DNA of 9,668 nt. It comes from an uncultured Ilumatobacter sp. Lineage in GTDB: Bacteria > Actinomycetota > Acidimicrobiia > Acidimicrobiales > Ilumatobacteraceae. Made by a program: the position numbers and the translations under genes. Of the stretch, positions 1-7,565 are shown piece by piece. The notes below the pieces were generated by a model. It was not told the origin of the DNA. It worked only from the letters and a program-made list of their open reading frames with translations, and did not search any database. The stretch's first letter is position 1. Each line of letters begins with the position of its first letter. The DNA lies in NCBI GenBank assembly GCA_937905835.1, contig CALCXK010000009.1:1-9668 (forward strand), in the 5' to 3' direction.

Positions 1-48
1 CGGCAGGCTCCTCGGCAGGCTCCTCGGCAGGCTCCTCGGCAGGCTCCT
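1..48. repeat. 12-bp tandem repeat, four exact copies, in lipoprotein linker
   Basis: The unit cggcaggctcct is repeated four times without a mismatch and meets the window edge, so the true copy number may be higher. On the minus strand each unit encodes Glu-Glu-Pro-Ala in the lipoprotein linker. Because the unit is a multiple of three, changes in copy number would lengthen or shorten the linker without breaking the frame. Exact DNA identity, not just amino-acid identity, suggests recent expansion by slippage. Confidence 0.95.
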
Positions 49-193
49 CGACGGGAGCTTCGACTTCGGCCTCGGTGACGACGGGCTCTGGTTCGGCCGC
101 GTCCTCGCTACCGCATGCGGCCGCGACCATTGCCAGTGACACGCACAACGCGATTGCCCCACGCCGCCCTGTTTGCTTTTGTTTGATTTTCAT
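1..193 (-). CDS. Secreted lipoprotein, N-terminal part (cut by window edge)
   Basis: The minus strand opens with ATG at 193-191, preceded by the strong ribosome binding site AAGGGGAG. It stays open to the window edge, giving 64 residues. The start MKIKQKQTGRRG is basic, followed by a hydrophobic core (about residues 13-26) and then AAAC-GS with Cys27 as the predicted lipidated residue. This is a lipoprotein signal peptide of the kind common in Actinomycetota. After it comes an acidic, Pro/Ala-rich linker (residues 30-64) ending in repeated Glu-Glu-Pro-Ala units. Such signal-plus-acidic-linker starts are typical of solute-binding proteins of ABC transporters, which fits a catabolic cluster, but the binding domain lies outside the window, so that role is inference. 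The gene starts 56 bases after the Rieske oxygenase stop with no terminator visible between them, so it could be co-transcribed. A different cell-surface lipoprotein is possible. Confidence 0.8.
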   Translation of the reverse strand, partial: MKIKQKQTGRRGAIALCVSLAMVAAACGSEDAAEPEPVVTEAEVEAPVEEPAEEPAEEPAEEPA

Positions 194-195
194 GG

Positions 196-203
196 CTCCC
201 CTT
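196..203 (-). promoter_or_regulatory. Ribosome binding site of the lipoprotein gene
   Basis: On the minus strand AAGGGGAG lies two bases before the ATG at 193 (the AAGGGG part is four bases away). It is one of the strongest Shine-Dalgarno sequences in the window and fixes the lipoprotein start. An independent strong site fits a gene that is not translationally coupled to its upstream neighbour, 56 bases away. Confidence 0.7.
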
Positions 204-249
204 ATTGGTAGTTGTCTTACTTGCTGTTGATTGGTCGTCACCGACGGGT

Positions 250-1431
250 TCACGGCGCTGTCGCTCCATGCGAGCGGTAACGCTGAACCAGCCATCGGTT
301 GAACTGAATGTGGCTTTCCTCTTGCCATGAGTACCGGCCACGCGGTGCGAAGCGAGAGCGCAATCCGCGCTGGACCTTCGCAGTGGCGTCTTGGTCCTGC
401 TCGACAAAGACCTGAACACCCGCATCCGACAACGCCATCTTCTGCTCGAAGAGCGGATCGTCGAGGGCCGACGGGTGGAAGATGTACCCGATCTCGATGT
501 CGACGGTCTCAGGACCGGTTGGACGAACGAGGAAGAAGAAACACTGGTCTGGCGCCGTTCCGAAACACAGGGTGGGCGGCATGAGCGCGAACGTCGAACG
601 CGTGCGTTCTTCGTCGGTGAGATCAGGAAACACGTCCATGATCACCCGATGCGTTGCATTGAATCCGCCATCGATGTGTGTGTAACCGCCGGTCCGGAAG
701 ATCACGTTGGAGTCGTCCGACCACGGCACCGGGAACTCCGACATGCTCGACGGACAGAAATCCTGCACGTACTGATGGAGCCGATTGGCGTGATAGCCGT
801 CATTGAAATTTTCGAACATCACTTTCCAATTCCAGGGCATACCTTCCAACGTGAATGTGCCAGGACAGATTGCATTTTCGAGGTCGTAGTTGTGAACGAA
901 AGGCGAATAGCGCTCGAGGGTCGGGGCAAGTGGTGCAGCATCGCTGTCAAAGTTGACAAAGATAAATCCGAGCCACTCTTCAACTCGGAGTTGCGGCAGC
1001 CCGAAGTCGGCTTTGTCGAAGGCTTCAGTTCGTTCCATCGCGGGCGCACCAAGCAGACGACCGTCGAGTCCATAGTTCCAGTGGTGGTACGGACATTTGA
1101 AGGTGGTGCTATTTCCTTCACCTTCGCAGATCTGCATTGCGCGATGCTGGCACACAGCCGACATCGCACAGACCTCACCGAGTTTGTTTCGCGCGATGAT
1201 GATCGGCTCGTCAACGATGGTCACGGTGAACCAGTCACCGACGTTCGGGATCCTCTCGGCTCGCCCGACACAGAGCCATTCCTTCATGAAGAGCGCTTCG
1301 GATTCGAAGGCAAGAACGTCAGCTGACGTGTACAACTCAGCGGGCAGCGTCAGGGCCTGCGACACATCGGTGGTCGAAGCCTCAAGGCTCGCTAAGAGCC
1401 GGTCACTCATGGACAACGGGTTGGTGGTCAC
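250..1431 (-). CDS. Rieske ring-hydroxylating-type oxygenase, catalytic subunit
   Basis: This 393-residue protein has the two-domain layout of aromatic-ring-hydroxylating oxygenase alpha subunits. The Rieske [2Fe-2S] ligands are Cys94-X-His96 and Cys113-X2-His116, 16 residues apart. The mononuclear iron site is His214 and His219 in NDGYHANRLH, with Asp211 as the probable electron-bridging residue and Asp346 (in EQDQDATAKVQRG) as the carboxylate ligand. It should hydroxylate or demethylate a small organic substrate with O2 and electrons from a separate reductase. The alpha-subunit family also includes quaternary-amine oxygenases such as carnitine oxygenase, so an aromatic substrate is not certain. 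The start is GTG at 1431, overlapping the ligase stop by four bases (GTGA), with AAGG upstream; the internal ATG at codon 8 has no such site. No beta subunit or reductase gene is adjacent. Confidence 0.93.
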   Translation of the reverse strand: MTTNPLSMSDRLLASLEASTTDVSQALTLPAELYTSADVLAFESEALFMKEWLCVGRAERIPNVGDWFTVTIVDEPIIIARNKLGEVCAMSAVCQHRAMQICEGEGNSTTFKCPYHHWNYGLDGRLLGAPAMERTEAFDKADFGLPQLRVEEWLGFIFVNFDSDAAPLAPTLERYSPFVHNYDLENAICPGTFTLEGMPWNWKVMFENFNDGYHANRLHQYVQDFCPSSMSEFPVPWSDDSNVIFRTGGYTHIDGGFNATHRVIMDVFPDLTDEERTRSTFALMPPTLCFGTAPDQCFFFLVRPTGPETVDIEIGYIFHPSALDDPLFEQKMALSDAGVQVFVEQDQDATAKVQRGLRSRFAPRGRYSWQEESHIQFNRWLVQRYRSHGATAP

Positions 1432-2951
1432 GTCTGCAACACCTTGTCTTTCAGCATGAATTTTCGGATCTTGCCCACGCTGGTGCGTGGGAGTTCGTCG
1501 AGCAGCGTGATCTCACGCGGCCGCTTCGCTTTGCCGAGCCGGCTCTGGCACCATTCGTGCAGATCGGCAACCGACGGCGGCGAGTCGGGCTCAGCCGCGA
1601 CGACGAACGCAACTGGCACTTCGTCTCGTACCTGGTCGGGAACGCCGATGACTGAAGCTTCGAGGACAGCAGGGTGCGCGGTGAGTACGGCTTCGACCTC
1701 GACGGTCGACACGTTTTCGCCGGCAACTTTGAGCACGTCGGAACGGCGCCCCTCGAAAAAAAACCGACCAGTCGAGTCGCGAAATGCACGATCACCAGTG
1801 CGAAACCATTCGCCGTTGAAGCAGTCGGCTGTTGTCTCCGGGTCGGCGAGGTACTCGGTGAACAACGTCAAGCCCGGTGTTGCTCGGACGACAATTTCGC
1901 CGACTTCGTCGATGCCGACGCAAACGCCTTCGACGTCATGGATCTCGACGTCACAACCGGCTGTGACGAATCCCATCGAGTCAGCACGGGGATCGGCGGC
2001 CTCATCGCTGAGGACGGCGGGAATGGTTTCGGTCATGCCATACAACTGACGCGGTGCACATCCGAACCACTCGGTGATCACTCGGTGCTGGTCATCGGCG
2101 ATGTTCTGGGCGAACCAGCAGTGACGCAACCGCAGCCCCTCGACCGGACCACCTCGAGCCAGAATCATTCGCAGCGGAGCCGCGAACAAGCTGGCGCATG
2201 TCGCAGCGTGCCGTTGTGCCTGCGGCAAGAAGCCACTGGCTGAGAACGTGTGCATCAGAGCGACCGATGCCCCGGCCCAAACCGCTGCAGCAAATGAGTA
2301 GTACTGCGCGTTGGCATGAAACATCGGCAGCACGACGAGGTAGCGATCGTCGCTCGTAAGGCCAGCGGCCTCCGCCATGGTCTGACCAGCAAAGGCGTAG
2401 TTCGCTTGCGAGACAACCACCCCTTTGGGCCGACCCGTCGTACCACTCGTGAACATCACTGCAGCCACATCGCGCAGGCCCGCTTCGGGCCACTCGGTGA
2501 ACTCCTGCGTTGGCAACCATTCGAAATCAACGTCTGCCTCGTCGATCGGGAACAACGCGATGTCAGTTGCAGCGGCTCGATAGACAGTTGCTCGCTCCTG
2601 TGCGAAGAAACCGGCGACCGGGCCGGTGCGCTCGATATGGTCTTCGAACTCCGTGCTGCGGCCCATCGGATCGGATGGCACAATCCAACCGCCGAGCCGG
2701 ATGGTCGCAATCCACACCGCCACGAACGTCGGTGAGTTGGCGAGCGCAAGATGCACCGCAGCACCAGGGCCCACGCCGTGATTGGCCAGCTCGGTGGCAG
2801 TGCGGGCGACCACCCGATCGAACTCGCCGTAGGTCCAGTCAGTGACCGTGCCGTCAGGTGCTTCGAACGTGAGGAAGGGCGCGTCAGGACGCGTCGACAC
2901 CGCGTTGGCCCAGACGTGGGCAAACGTCGTCGGATCGGCCCATTCGTTCAT
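1428..2951 (-). CDS. AMP-forming acyl-CoA ligase, CaiC-like
   Basis: A 507-residue ANL-superfamily enzyme that would activate a carboxylic acid through an acyl-AMP and transfer it to coenzyme A in the cytoplasm. All core motifs are present: the P-loop TSGTTGRPKG (168-177), YGMTE (304-308), RTGD (385-388), the hinge GRRSDVLKVAGENV (401-414) and the catalytic lysine Lys494 in TSVGKIRK. The C-terminal stretch VRDEVPVAFVV (441-451) and the ATCASLFAAPLRMI region recall crotonobetaine/carnitine-CoA ligase CaiC, but the substrate cannot be read from sequence. The start is ATG at 2951, two bases after the HyuB stop; a weak GGAA lies upstream. It overlaps the following Rieske gene by four bases. Placed after hyuAB, it probably activates the acid released by that enzyme. 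Odd points are a run of eight T in the coding strand at 1756-1763 and an operator-like palindrome at 2378-2388. Confidence 0.92.
   Translation of the reverse strand: MNEWADPTTFAHVWANAVSTRPDAPFLTFEAPDGTVTDWTYGEFDRVVARTATELANHGVGPGAAVHLALANSPTFVAVWIATIRLGGWIVPSDPMGRSTEFEDHIERTGPVAGFFAQERATVYRAAATDIALFPIDEADVDFEWLPTQEFTEWPEAGLRDVAAVMFTSGTTGRPKGVVVSQANYAFAGQTMAEAAGLTSDDRYLVVLPMFHANAQYYSFAAAVWAGASVALMHTFSASGFLPQAQRHAATCASLFAAPLRMILARGGPVEGLRLRHCWFAQNIADDQHRVITEWFGCAPRQLYGMTETIPAVLSDEAADPRADSMGFVTAGCDVEIHDVEGVCVGIDEVGEIVVRATPGLTLFTEYLADPETTADCFNGEWFRTGDRAFRDSTGRFFFEGRRSDVLKVAGENVSTVEVEAVLTAHPAVLEASVIGVPDQVRDEVPVAFVVAAEPDSPPSVADLHEWCQSRLGKAKRPREITLLDELPRTSVGKIRKFMLKDKVLQT
2378..2388. promoter_or_regulatory. 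Intragenic copy of the GntR palindrome TGGTCTGACCA
   Basis: This 11-bp sequence is a perfect match to the TGGTCNGACCA pattern found at the three control regions of this cluster, but it lies within the ligase coding sequence, at Gly-Gln-Thr (residues 189-191). The codons used are ordinary, so it could be chance. By a simple count, ten fixed bases are expected about once per million positions. Bound regulator here could act as a roadblock. Function is unproven. Confidence 0.3.
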
Positions 2952-2953
2952 GG

Positions 2954-4534
2954 CTATTCCGCTGCCCCGTATCCCCCACCGCCGGGGAGTTCAAGCCTGA
3001 TGACATCGGTGCCGGTCAGGCTAAGGCGCGCCTGAGTGTCGACCGCCTTGCCATTGAGTAAGAAGCTTCCAGTGGCTCCGGGTTCTCCACCGAACACGCC
3101 CAGCGGAGCATCGGCAAGCCGGCTCGTGACCGCATTCAGCTGCCACGCTCGGTCGGTATCGACGCTGAATTCGATTGCCTGACCGAGCCCTCCGATCTGC
3201 GCCCCTGCTCCACCAGAATTTTTCCGAAGCGACTTCTCGTGGAAACGGATCGGCGCCGACGCTTCGACGACTTCGATCGGAACCGCCGAGATGCCTGTCG
3301 GGTACGAGCAAGCACTCAGCCCAGGCTTCGTAGCGCGGGCTCCAACGCCGCCCGCATAGGTGAACATCGCCGTGATGAACGGGCTGCCGTCGGGGTGGCT
3401 GCCATTGACCTGCATTGTCCACACAGCACCAGAACCTTCGGCCATCGCTGCCTCGGGGCGGATCTGCGCCAGTGCTTTGAGAAGCGCGTTCGGCAGGAAC
3501 ATCCCGACGACGTGTCGGGCCGTACCCGGCTGCGGCGAGACTGCGTTGACGATCGAACCCTCAGGTGCCTTGACCTTGATCGGCCCCAGGCTGCCGTGGT
3601 TGTTCGGGATGTCAGGGTTGAGGACCGAACGCACGCAGAATGTTGTGTACGCGTGCGTGTAGTTCATCACCACATTGATGCCCCAGGGCGAGGCTTCCGA
3701 GGTGCCCTCGTAGTCAACGGTGATCTCACCCGTGTCGCTATCGACGGTGAGTGCACACACGATGTCGATCTTTGACCCGTCGGCGAGATCAAGAATCGCG
3801 CTGGAATTGTATGTGCCACTCGGCAACTCGCGAATGCTCGCTCGGGTTGCTTCCTCCGAGCGCGTGATGATCTCGTCGGCGAGTTCTTCGATGTCGTCGA
3901 GCCCGTGCGCTGCGCAGAGCGTGTTCAAGCGTTGCGCACCGATTTCACCCGACGCCATCTGCGCATGAAGGTCCCCAGCCATATGATCGGGTTGACGCAC
4001 GTTGGACAGGATGAACTTCCAAACGTCGCCATTGCGCTCGCCCCTCTTCATCAGCTTGCAGATCGGAATCCACAGCCCTTCTTCAAATACGTCACGGCCG
4101 CCGGCACCGATGCCGTAGCCGCCAACATCGGTGTGGTGGATAGTGGAGCCGAACAGCGCAATGATCTTGCCGTCGCGCCACGCAGGCACCAGCACCGTGA
4201 CGTCAAGCAGTTGCCCTGCCGTCTTGTACGGGTCATTCGTGATGAGTACGTCACCCTCTTCAAGGGTGTCGAGCGGGTACTCCTCGAGCATCTTTGCCGC
4301 ACCGATGGCCAGTGAATTGATGTGGCCAGGCGTCCCGGTAACTGCCTGGGCAACCATGCGGCCCCGCCGGTCGAACACCGCGTTGGCGAGGTCTCCGGCT
4401 TCGCGCACGATCGGCGAGAACGCCGAACGCTGCAATGCCCGGGCCTGCTCGTTGACTGTGGAGATCAAGGACTGCCACAGAATCTCGAGTTCAATCGGAT
4501 CGAACCCAGACGGGCGTGTTTCGACGATGGTCAT
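2954..4534 (-). CDS. hyuB: Hydantoinase/oxoprolinase B-type subunit (HyuB)
   Basis: A 526-residue protein of the hydantoinase B/oxoprolinase family, the partner of HyuA next door. Family blocks are visible: SPIVREAGDLANAVFD (40-55), GDVLITNDPY (94-103), HHTDVGGYGIG (133-143), EEGLWIPICK (151-160), SNVRQPDHMAGDLHAQ (177-192) and the Gly-rich end GGGGYG (518-523). With HyuA the family performs ATP-dependent opening of cyclic amides (N-methylhydantoin, 5-oxoproline, caprolactam) or, in relatives, ATP-dependent carboxylation of ketones such as acetone and acetophenone. Which applies here is not decidable from sequence. I chose the ATG at 4534 over an extension to 4597: it has a perfect GAAGGAG five bases upstream, and it overlaps the HyuA stop as ATGA, whereas the extension would overlap hyuA by 67 bases with a basic, low-quality leader. 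The stop is two bases before the ligase start. Confidence 0.93.
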   Translation of the reverse strand: MTIVETRPSGFDPIELEILWQSLISTVNEQARALQRSAFSPIVREAGDLANAVFDRRGRMVAQAVTGTPGHINSLAIGAAKMLEEYPLDTLEEGDVLITNDPYKTAGQLLDVTVLVPAWRDGKIIALFGSTIHHTDVGGYGIGAGGRDVFEEGLWIPICKLMKRGERNGDVWKFILSNVRQPDHMAGDLHAQMASGEIGAQRLNTLCAAHGLDDIEELADEIITRSEEATRASIRELPSGTYNSSAILDLADGSKIDIVCALTVDSDTGEITVDYEGTSEASPWGINVVMNYTHAYTTFCVRSVLNPDIPNNHGSLGPIKVKAPEGSIVNAVSPQPGTARHVVGMFLPNALLKALAQIRPEAAMAEGSGAVWTMQVNGSHPDGSPFITAMFTYAGGVGARATKPGLSACSYPTGISAVPIEVVEASAPIRFHEKSLRKNSGGAGAQIGGLGQAIEFSVDTDRAWQLNAVTSRLADAPLGVFGGEPGATGSFLLNGKAVDTQARLSLTGTDVIRLELPGGGGYGAAE

Positions 4535-6624
4535 GCTGACTCCTTCACAGTTCTGCTGGCAATAAGGCTTCCGTCGGTGGCGACTTCGACGTCCCAACCG
4601 GGGCGGATCACCGAAGTGGTTTCGCGCTCTTCGACTACGGCGGGGCCGGTGAATCTGGCCCCTGCGCCAAGCGCCGATCGGTCGTAGACCGGGGCTTCAA
4701 CGGCGTCGACGCCGCGTGAGAACACCATCGGGCGCGTGCTCTTGGGCACGACGTCGCCCTCGTGCGGCGCAATCGAGTCGTCGGGTTCGACGTGCGACGT
4801 TGTGGCCGAGGCGGAGAGCCGCCAGGTGATTGCCTCGACGGCAACGTCGGGAATGGTCATCCCGTAGATGCGGCGATATTCGATTTCAAAGGCACTGGTG
4901 ACGTCTGCTGCAGTGGCGGGCCAGGCGTCGCCCTCGCCAACCCAGATCGTGATCTCGTTGCCTTGGCCTGAGTACCGAGCGTCAACTCCGTAACGGAAGA
5001 CGATGGCGTCGTCGGGGACACCGGCACCACGCAAGACGCGGCGGCCCTCGTTGCGGAGTTCGTCGAGGAGACCATCGCGCTCATCGTCGGTGACCTTGTC
5101 GATCATTCGCGGCATCGATCGTGCCAAGTCGATTCGGACCGGCGACACCAACGTGCCGAAGGCCGAGAGCACCGACGCATTCACCGGAAAGATCACGCGG
5201 TCAGATTCGAGAAGCTCGGCCACGCCACATGCGTGGACCGGGCCGGCGCCACCGAACGCGATCAGAGGAATACCCCGCAGGTCAACGCCCATCTCGACTC
5301 CGTGCATGCTGGCAGCAGCTGCCATGTTCTGATTGACTACTTCGTGAATCCCTGCCGCGGTGTCGAGCATTTCGAGGCCGAGGCCGTCGGCAACCGTTTG
5401 CGCTGCGGCCTCAGCAAGCGAGCGATCCAGGGGCATGTCGCCACCGAGGAAGGCCGCCGGGTCGAGGAGACCGAGGATCACATCTGAGTCGGTCACAGCG
5501 GGAATGGTCCCACCCTGGCCGTAGCTTGCTGGACCAGGGTCGGCTCCAGATGATTCTGGACCGACCTTTAAGAGACCGAACTGGTCGACACGCGCCAGGC
5601 TTCCACCACCGGCACCGATCTCGACGAGGTCGACCGACGGGACTGACACAGGAAAGCCGGAGCCCTTCTTGAAGCGATAGGCACGAGCAACCTCAAACGT
5701 GTTGGTGAGTTCAGGCTCACCGTGCTCGATGAGGCATGCCTTGGCAGTTGTCCCACCCATGTCGAAGCACAGGAGCCGGTCAATGCCGAGCCGCTTCGCG
5801 AACCAGCTTCCAGCGAGAGCGCCCGCAGCCGGGCCGGACTCGACAAGGCGTATTGGTCCCCGTGCGGCCTCATCGGCCGAAACGACTCCACCGTTGGAGA
5901 GCATCATCAGAACCGAACCGCCAAAGCCCTCGGCAGCAAGCCATTTTTGCAGCTCATCAAGGTACGGACCAATCACGGGCATCGTCGCGGCGTTGCACGC
6001 AGTGGTGACCATCCGTGGATACTCGCGGATCTGCGGTGAGATTTCGGCTGAGATACACACGGGGACACCAAGTGCGCTCCGCAGATGCTCGGCGATCTTG
6101 AGCTCGTTCGACCCGTTGACATAGGAGTTCAGACAGCAGATCGCTACCGCCTCGACATCGGCGCGGCGGAGTTCTTCGACCAGGGCATCGAGGTCGGCAG
6201 TGGACGGGTCGGTAATGACTGAACCGTCGGCGCCCGTTCGTTCGTTGATCTCAAACGTGAGCTCGCGCGGAATCGGCGGCGCGGGAAACTCGATCTGCAA
6301 GTCGTACATGTCGTAGCGATGCTCGTCCCGGATGAGCAAAGTGTCACCAAAGCCGGTTGTGGTAACGAGGCCCGCTCGCCCAGTTTTGCCTTCGATCAGA
6401 GCGTTGGTGATCAGCGTGGTGGCGTGCACGATTGGTGCGGTGATGTCGCCCGGGAGAACCCCTGCTTTGGCAAGCAGTTGGGTGACTCCGGTGCGCACTC
6501 CGTCAAGCGGCGCCGACGGCGTGGTGAGTGTCTTGTCGACGACCACACGGCCCGACGCAGCATCAAGTAATACGACGTCGGTGAACGTGCCGCCGATGTC
6601 GACGGCGAGTCTCCAGTCAGCCAT
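4531..6624 (-). CDS. hyuA: Hydantoinase/oxoprolinase A-type ATPase subunit (HyuA)
   Basis: A 697-residue protein, normal length for HyuA. It has the ATP-binding fold of the hydantoinase A/oxoprolinase family: phosphate motif 1 DIGGTFTD (9-16), phosphate motif 2 DMGGTTAK (288-295), EIGAGGGS (335-342), DPGPASYGQGG (362-372) and FGGAGPVHA (457-465). It should use ATP to phosphorylate a ring carbonyl or enolate, with HyuB completing hydrolysis or carboxylation. The start is ATG at 6624, just before ADWRLAVDIGG, with AAGGA upstream. A longer reading from 6771 adds 49 residues with no family character and would lie almost entirely over the cupin gene. The ATG overlaps the cupin stop by eight bases (ATGGCTGA) and the stop overlaps the hyuB start by four. 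The tight linkage implies a 1:1 complex made from one message. Substrate unknown. Confidence 0.94.
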   Translation of the reverse strand: MADWRLAVDIGGTFTDVVLLDAASGRVVVDKTLTTPSAPLDGVRTGVTQLLAKAGVLPGDITAPIVHATTLITNALIEGKTGRAGLVTTTGFGDTLLIRDEHRYDMYDLQIEFPAPPIPRELTFEINERTGADGSVITDPSTADLDALVEELRRADVEAVAICCLNSYVNGSNELKIAEHLRSALGVPVCISAEISPQIREYPRMVTTACNAATMPVIGPYLDELQKWLAAEGFGGSVLMMLSNGGVVSADEAARGPIRLVESGPAAGALAGSWFAKRLGIDRLLCFDMGGTTAKACLIEHGEPELTNTFEVARAYRFKKGSGFPVSVPSVDLVEIGAGGGSLARVDQFGLLKVGPESSGADPGPASYGQGGTIPAVTDSDVILGLLDPAAFLGGDMPLDRSLAEAAAQTVADGLGLEMLDTAAGIHEVVNQNMAAAASMHGVEMGVDLRGIPLIAFGGAGPVHACGVAELLESDRVIFPVNASVLSAFGTLVSPVRIDLARSMPRMIDKVTDDERDGLLDELRNEGRRVLRGAGVPDDAIVFRYGVDARYSGQGNEITIWVGEGDAWPATAADVTSAFEIEYRRIYGMTIPDVAVEAITWRLSASATTSHVEPDDSIAPHEGDVVPKSTRPMVFSRGVDAVEAPVYDRSALGAGARFTGPAVVEERETTSVIRPGWDVEVATDGSLIASRTVKESA
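4540..4546 (-). promoter_or_regulatory. Ribosome binding site that fixes the hyuB start
   Basis: GAAGGAG on the minus strand, five bases before the ATG at 4534, inside the end of hyuA. It is a full Shine-Dalgarno match and decides between the start at 4534 and the longer frame from 4597. Confidence 0.8.
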
Positions 6625-7039
6625 TGGTGGTGATCCTTTTTGTAGATGTGGATTGCGGGTCCTGTCGGATGTCGTCACGCGGTGGCGAGAAGATGTCCAG
6701 AATCCAGCATTCATTGAGCTCATCGTCGCCGACGAACAAACTGTCGCCGTGCCAGACTCCGGCAGGCGCAAGGTAGACCTGGTTCTCGCCGATGATTTGG
6801 CGCTCGGTGTTGCCGGAGTCGTCGTCGATCAGAAAGTCGAGCGCGCCGCGCACGATAATGCCGAGCTGTTCGTGATCGTCGTGCTTATGCAAGTACGAGC
6901 CCGTTGCGCCGCCATCAATTCGCCAGAAGCAGAGTTGCAGGTTGTCGCCGGTGAGAACGCGTCGTCGAAAGCCGGGGCGGTCCGTCTCGATGAATTCGTC
7001 GTCGTCGAAGAAGTGGCAGTACTGGTTCGCCAGATTCAT
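6617..7039 (-). CDS. Small single-domain cupin protein
   Basis: A 140-residue cupin. Motif 1 is HKHDDHEQLGIIVRG (51-65), giving His51, His53 and Glu57 as metal ligands in the usual H-X-H-X3-E pattern. Motif 2 is PAGVWH (92-97), giving His97. With all four ligands present it can hold one metal ion. Single cupins in catabolic clusters may be dioxygenases, isomerases, substrate-binding sensors or accessory proteins, and nothing here separates these. The ATG at 7039 overlaps the VOC stop as ATGA, and the stop lies eight bases inside hyuA, so it is translated in step with both. This position directly before hyuA suggests it works on the HyuAB substrate or product. The C-terminal 20 residues are polar and probably disordered. 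Confidence 0.87.
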   Translation of the reverse strand: MNLANQYCHFFDDDEFIETDRPGFRRRVLTGDNLQLCFWRIDGGATGSYLHKHDDHEQLGIIVRGALDFLIDDDSGNTERQIIGENQVYLAPAGVWHGDSLFVGDDELNECWILDIFSPPRDDIRQDPQSTSTKRITTNG

Positions 7040-7524
7040 GACGACGTCGCCATCATGTCCGGGAAGCGCTTGGCCTCGGCCGCAAGATCAAGTGGCCGGA
7101 CGATCGCCTCGTGCTCTTCATCCCCCCACCGGTCAGCAGGAACGAGCCACATCACTTCGAATTCGAGACCGTCAGGATCCATGCAGTACAAGCTCTTGTT
7201 CGGACCGTGGTCCGACGATCCCTTGATCACACCGGCGGCTTCTAAACGCCGTTGCATCTCGAACAGGTCGCCGAGCGTCGCGACTTCCCATGCGAGGTGG
7301 TACATGCCGACTGTTTCGCTCCCCGCCGCCGACGGGCCAGCGCCAGCACCAATGGTGAAGAATGCGATGTCGTGGTGGTTGTTGGACCGGGGCGCCCGCA
7401 TGAACGCGAACTGGCCCGGGGTCTCGATCACTGTAACAAAGTCCAGCACTTCTTCATAAAACGCACGATGTCGCGTGGAATCACGGACGTACAAGACTGC
7501 ATGGTTCATACCGGTGATACTCAT
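7036..7524 (-). CDS. VOC-family extradiol dioxygenase-like protein, one domain
   Basis: A 162-residue vicinal-oxygen-chelate protein. The first strand MNHAVLYVRD carries His8; His76 sits in MYHLAWEV and Glu123 in DPDGLEFEVMW, which together make the 2-His-1-carboxylate metal site. DHGPNKSLYCMDPDG (105-119) resembles the second-shell His and Tyr region of catechol 2,3-dioxygenases, so ring or C-C cleavage of a diol is the favoured role; a lyase or isomerase remains possible. Most extradiol enzymes of this type have two such modules, but one-domain forms are known. The start is ATG at 7524, with AAAGAG about five bases upstream. A longer frame from 7584 would run through the operator and has no binding site. 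The gene has its own 93-bp control region with a perfect regulator palindrome, and opens the overlapped part of the operon. Confidence 0.87.
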   Translation of the reverse strand: MSITGMNHAVLYVRDSTRHRAFYEEVLDFVTVIETPGQFAFMRAPRSNNHHDIAFFTIGAGAGPSAAGSETVGMYHLAWEVATLGDLFEMQRRLEAAGVIKGSSDHGPNKSLYCMDPDGLEFEVMWLVPADRWGDEEHEAIVRPLDLAAEAKRFPDMMATSS

Positions 7525-7529
7525 CGTCG

Positions 7530-7565
7530 CTCTTTGGTCGTTGGTGGACTGATGGTCAGACCATA
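7530..7565 (-). promoter_or_regulatory. Probable promoter and operator of the VOC-hyuAB operon
   Basis: On the minus strand a -10-like TATGGT (7565-7560) overlaps the 13-bp perfect palindrome ATGGTCAGACCAT (7552-7564). A start site near 7553 would give a leader of roughly 30 bases with AAAGAG (7535-7530) before the ATG at 7524. The TGGTCNGACCA core is the FadR-subfamily GntR pattern, and its overlap with the -10 predicts repression. No good -35 element is visible. Further TTGGTC-like half-sites lie at 7533-7545. The motif is seen directly; its function is inferred. Confidence 0.6.

Noticed and set aside
1..48. Tandem repeat as a possible CRISPR array
   Set aside because: Units are 12 bp, contiguous with no spacers, and in frame with a lipoprotein linker.
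194..249. Terminator or separate promoter between the Rieske gene and the lipoprotein gene
   Set aside because: There is a weak CGTC-GACG stem over the stop codon with no T-run, and no clear -10/-35 pair. Neither can be called.
108..425. 105-residue minus-strand frame across the Rieske C-terminus and lipoprotein start
   Set aside because: It overlaps two supported genes in another frame, has no domain, and has Arg/Ser/Thr-rich shadow composition.
391..1326. 311-residue plus-strand open frame opposite the ring-hydroxylating-type Rieske gene
   Set aside because: It lies entirely antisense to a gene with complete Rieske and iron-site motifs, has Arg/His-rich composition without any recognisable domain, and has no ribosome binding site. 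It is a shadow of high-GC codon structure.
4535..4597. N-terminal extension of HyuB by 21 residues
   Set aside because: A basic, unconserved leader overlapping hyuA; the ATG at 4534 has a perfect GAAGGAG and the standard ATGA overlap.
6625..6771. N-terminal extension of HyuA by 49 residues
   Set aside because: The added residues lie almost entirely over the cupin gene and have no family similarity. The ATG at 6624 is directly before the ATPase motif and has its own AAGGA.
6332..7459. 375-residue plus-strand open frame across hyuA, cupin and VOC genes
   Set aside because: It is antisense to three genes with clear family motifs, crosses their boundaries, and shows no domain of its own.
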